Source: Phycisphaerae bacterium
GTDB taxonomy: Bacteria; Planctomycetota; Phycisphaerae; Sedimentisphaerales; Anaerobacaceae
Reading direction: 5' to 3'
Length of the DNA stretch: 64,000 bases
Assembly (NCBI GenBank): GCA_012744475.1
Contig: JAAYBV010000074.1
Coordinates: 60,047-124,046, forward strand
Position 1 is the stretch's first letter. Each line of letters starts with the position of its first letter. The notes under the pieces were generated by a model. The model saw only the letters and a program-made list of their open reading frames with translations. It did not search any database and was not told the origin of the DNA. Of the stretch, positions 62,775 to 64,000 are shown in pieces. Position numbers and translations under genes: made by a program.

Positions 62775-62843
62775 CGAGCGCACACCGCGAACCAACGCCG
62801 CTCATCTTCATGCCATTCGTACCGGGTACCTTCAGTTCCCCCT

Positions 62844-62870
62844 TTGAAATCCGCTCTCTCGCTGTATGAT
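62844..62870 (+). promoter_or_regulatory. Possible sigma70 promoter of the Tat-exported gene
   Basis: TTGAAA (62844-62849) and TATGAT (62865-62870) with a 15-base spacer, about 70 bases before the ATG at 62940. Confidence 0.35.
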
Positions 62871-62939
62871 GCCTGTGGTGAAATTCTGACATGCGACTTC
62901 CATGAGACGTCTTATGCGGCCATGAAGGAATCCCCGAAT

Positions 62940-64000
62940 ATGTTATCAAGACGCGATTTTCTGGCGATCAGCGCCGCTGCGGGCGCTTCGGCATTCCTGA
63001 AGCCGACGTCGGTACTGGCCGCACAGGGCGCCCGGCGTTTTCACTGCTGCCTGGCCTCCAAGGTCATTACCAAACGCCCTGAATTGCTCGATCTCGTACG
63101 AGAGGCGGGCGTGAGCGATGTCTGGCTGGCGTCGTATTTCTTCGGGCATTGGTATGAGAAGCCGGAAGACCTCAAACCGGTAATCGCCATGGTGGAGGCA
63201 AAAGGGCTGGGCTGGAATATCATCAACGTGCCGCTGGGGCATCCGGGCGATGCGCTGGGCGACGCCACAGGTGTAACGCCCCTTGCACCGCCGACGCGTT
63301 GGCGGATGGCGGAGAGACCGGATGGCACAAAGTACTCGGGCACTTCGCTGCATCCTCCCGCCACACAGGAAAACGTCGACGCCATTCGACGGATTCGAGC
63401 ACTGAAGCCAGGGACGATCTTCCTCGACGACGATTTCCGACTCGCGCAGGGGCCGGGCGTAATCGGGGGCTGTTTCTGCGATTGGCACAAGAAGCAGTTT
63501 CTGGAGAAACATGGTTTTTCGCAATCGCATTGGGAAGAACTGTTGGCGGATGTGGAAGCGCGGAGCTTTTCCCCTGGCCTGCGGCACTGGGTGGACCATA
63601 CGTGTGACCAATTGACGGCGTGCTTCAAGGCACAGCAAGCCGCTGCGCCGGAGGTGGCCCTCGGGAATATGATCATGTATTTTGGCGCCGAGAAGGCGGG
63701 CATTCGCCTGGCGGATTATGCGGATACGCCCTTCCGGGTGGGCGAAATGATGTTCCATGACCAGGACTTTGGACGTCTTTCGGGCAAGACCGGAGAACTC
63801 TTCAGTTGCCTCTTCCATCGGCGCTATGCCAGACCGGATCTCGCCTACAGCGAAACGACGGCCTTCCCCGCGGACCAACTGAGCGCGAAGAACATGGCCG
63901 CCAAGCTGGCGGTCTCGACGATCTGCGACGTGCGGAATACGATGTACATGTCCGGGATGACTCCCTTCCCCGAGACCCACTGGGAAACGCTCGCCCCCGC
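62940..64000 (+). CDS. Tat-exported putative glycosidase-like protein, 3' end outside the window
   Basis: The plus-strand frame stays open from ATG 62940 to the window end (353 complete codons). The N-terminus MLSRRDFLAISAAAGASAFL is a clear twin-arginine signal, so the product folds in the cytoplasm and is exported. The following region has beta/alpha-barrel-like strands (VREAGVSDVWLASYFFGHWY, GLGWNIINVPLGHPGD, GTIFLDDDFRLAQGPG), recalling putative glycoside hydrolases, but no exact family was recognised. AAGGA precedes the ATG by ten bases. The minus-strand frame across the same region is an antisense shadow. Confidence 0.75.
   Translation, partial: MLSRRDFLAISAAAGASAFLKPTSVLAAQGARRFHCCLASKVITKRPELLDLVREAGVSDVWLASYFFGHWYEKPEDLKPVIAMVEAKGLGWNIINVPLGHPGDALGDATGVTPLAPPTRWRMAERPDGTKYSGTSLHPPATQENVDAIRRIRALKPGTIFLDDDFRLAQGPGVIGGCFCDWHKKQFLEKHGFSQSHWEELLADVEARSFSPGLRHWVDHTCDQLTACFKAQQAAAPEVALGNMIMYFGAEKAGIRLADYADTPFRVGEMMFHDQDFGRLSGKTGELFSCLFHRRYARPDLAYSETTAFPADQLSAKNMAAKLAVSTICDVRNTMYMSGMTPFPETHWETLAP

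Larger units (their letters stand above)
62291..62939. other. Repeat- and palindrome-rich intergenic region
   Basis: About 650 bases with no supported gene. It contains a possible promoter for the pseudopilin gene (62499-62525), REP-like copy 2 (62596-62618), a hairpin at 62657-62670, a 22-base perfect palindrome (62753-62774) and a possible promoter for the Tat gene (62844-62870). Confidence 0.5.

Noticed and set aside
62946..63980. Minus-strand frame of 344 codons
   Set aside because: Antisense to the Tat-signal gene; the plus strand has a twin-arginine signal and a ribosome site.
1..64000. tRNA, rRNA and CRISPR features
   Set aside because: No cloverleaf, rRNA-like stretch or repeat-spacer pattern was found by reading; a dedicated search would be needed to exclude a tRNA.

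Overview
The window is high-GC DNA from a diderm, flagellated bacterium, most likely a member of the Planctomycetota and probably near Phycisphaerae. This placement is an inference. It rests on a pseudopilin with the H-X9-DG signature, an ECF sigma factor fused to a transmembrane and extracytoplasmic region, sigma54-type flagellar promoters, and P- and L-ring genes. No rRNA, tRNA, CRISPR array or complete insertion sequence was seen.

Region 1 (1-29380, all minus strand) is a glycan island lying between flgL and fliD. Reading in the direction of transcription it contains: two TPR-glycosyltransferases, a TPR protein, a coiled-coil protein, a UDP-glucose/GDP-mannose dehydrogenase family enzyme, a methyltransferase, a sugar-phosphate guanylyltransferase (HddC-like), a GDP-mannose-4,6-dehydratase-like enzyme, a 2-oxoacid dehydrogenase E1 alpha/beta pair, a split transketolase, a TylF-like methyltransferase, an SDR epimerase, an RmlC-like epimerase, a second SDR epimerase, a heptose-7-phosphate kinase (HddA-like), one giant 4014-residue protein and the start of fliD. 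The giant protein combines several GT-A glycosyltransferase domains, a methyltransferase, a transglutaminase-like domain, TPR-like repeats and a radical SAM/SPASM enzyme. The layout suggests synthesis and transfer of an unusual, possibly heptose-derived and two-carbon-modified glycan onto flagellar proteins.

Region 2 (29562-41637, minus strand) is the hook/basal-body operon flgD-flgE-pilZ-flgF-flgG-flgA-flgH-flgI-flgJ-flgN-flgK-flgL.

Region 3 (42220-56597, plus strand) holds two sigma54 activators with atypical receiver domains, two membrane/exported TPR proteins, fliL, fliM-like, fliN, flhA, a small membrane protein, fliA (sigma28), small proteins, two lipoproteins and an flgM-like gene with flanking terminators.

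Three near-perfect -24/-12 (sigma54) promoters face flgD (41733-41747), the glycan island (29433-29446) and the TPR operon (43913-43928). This suggests the two sigma54 activators switch on hook assembly and glycosylation together, with FliA/FlgM controlling the late genes.

Region 4 (56668-64000) is looser. It contains a zinc-ribbon protein, an exported protein of unknown function, an ECF sigma factor with a fused extracytoplasmic domain, an H-X9-DG pseudopilin bracketed by REP-like repeats, a palindrome-rich intergenic stretch and a Tat-exported protein cut by the window end. Missing from the window, and presumably encoded elsewhere, are flagellin, fliE-fliK, fliPQR, flhB, flgBC, the stator genes and rpoN.
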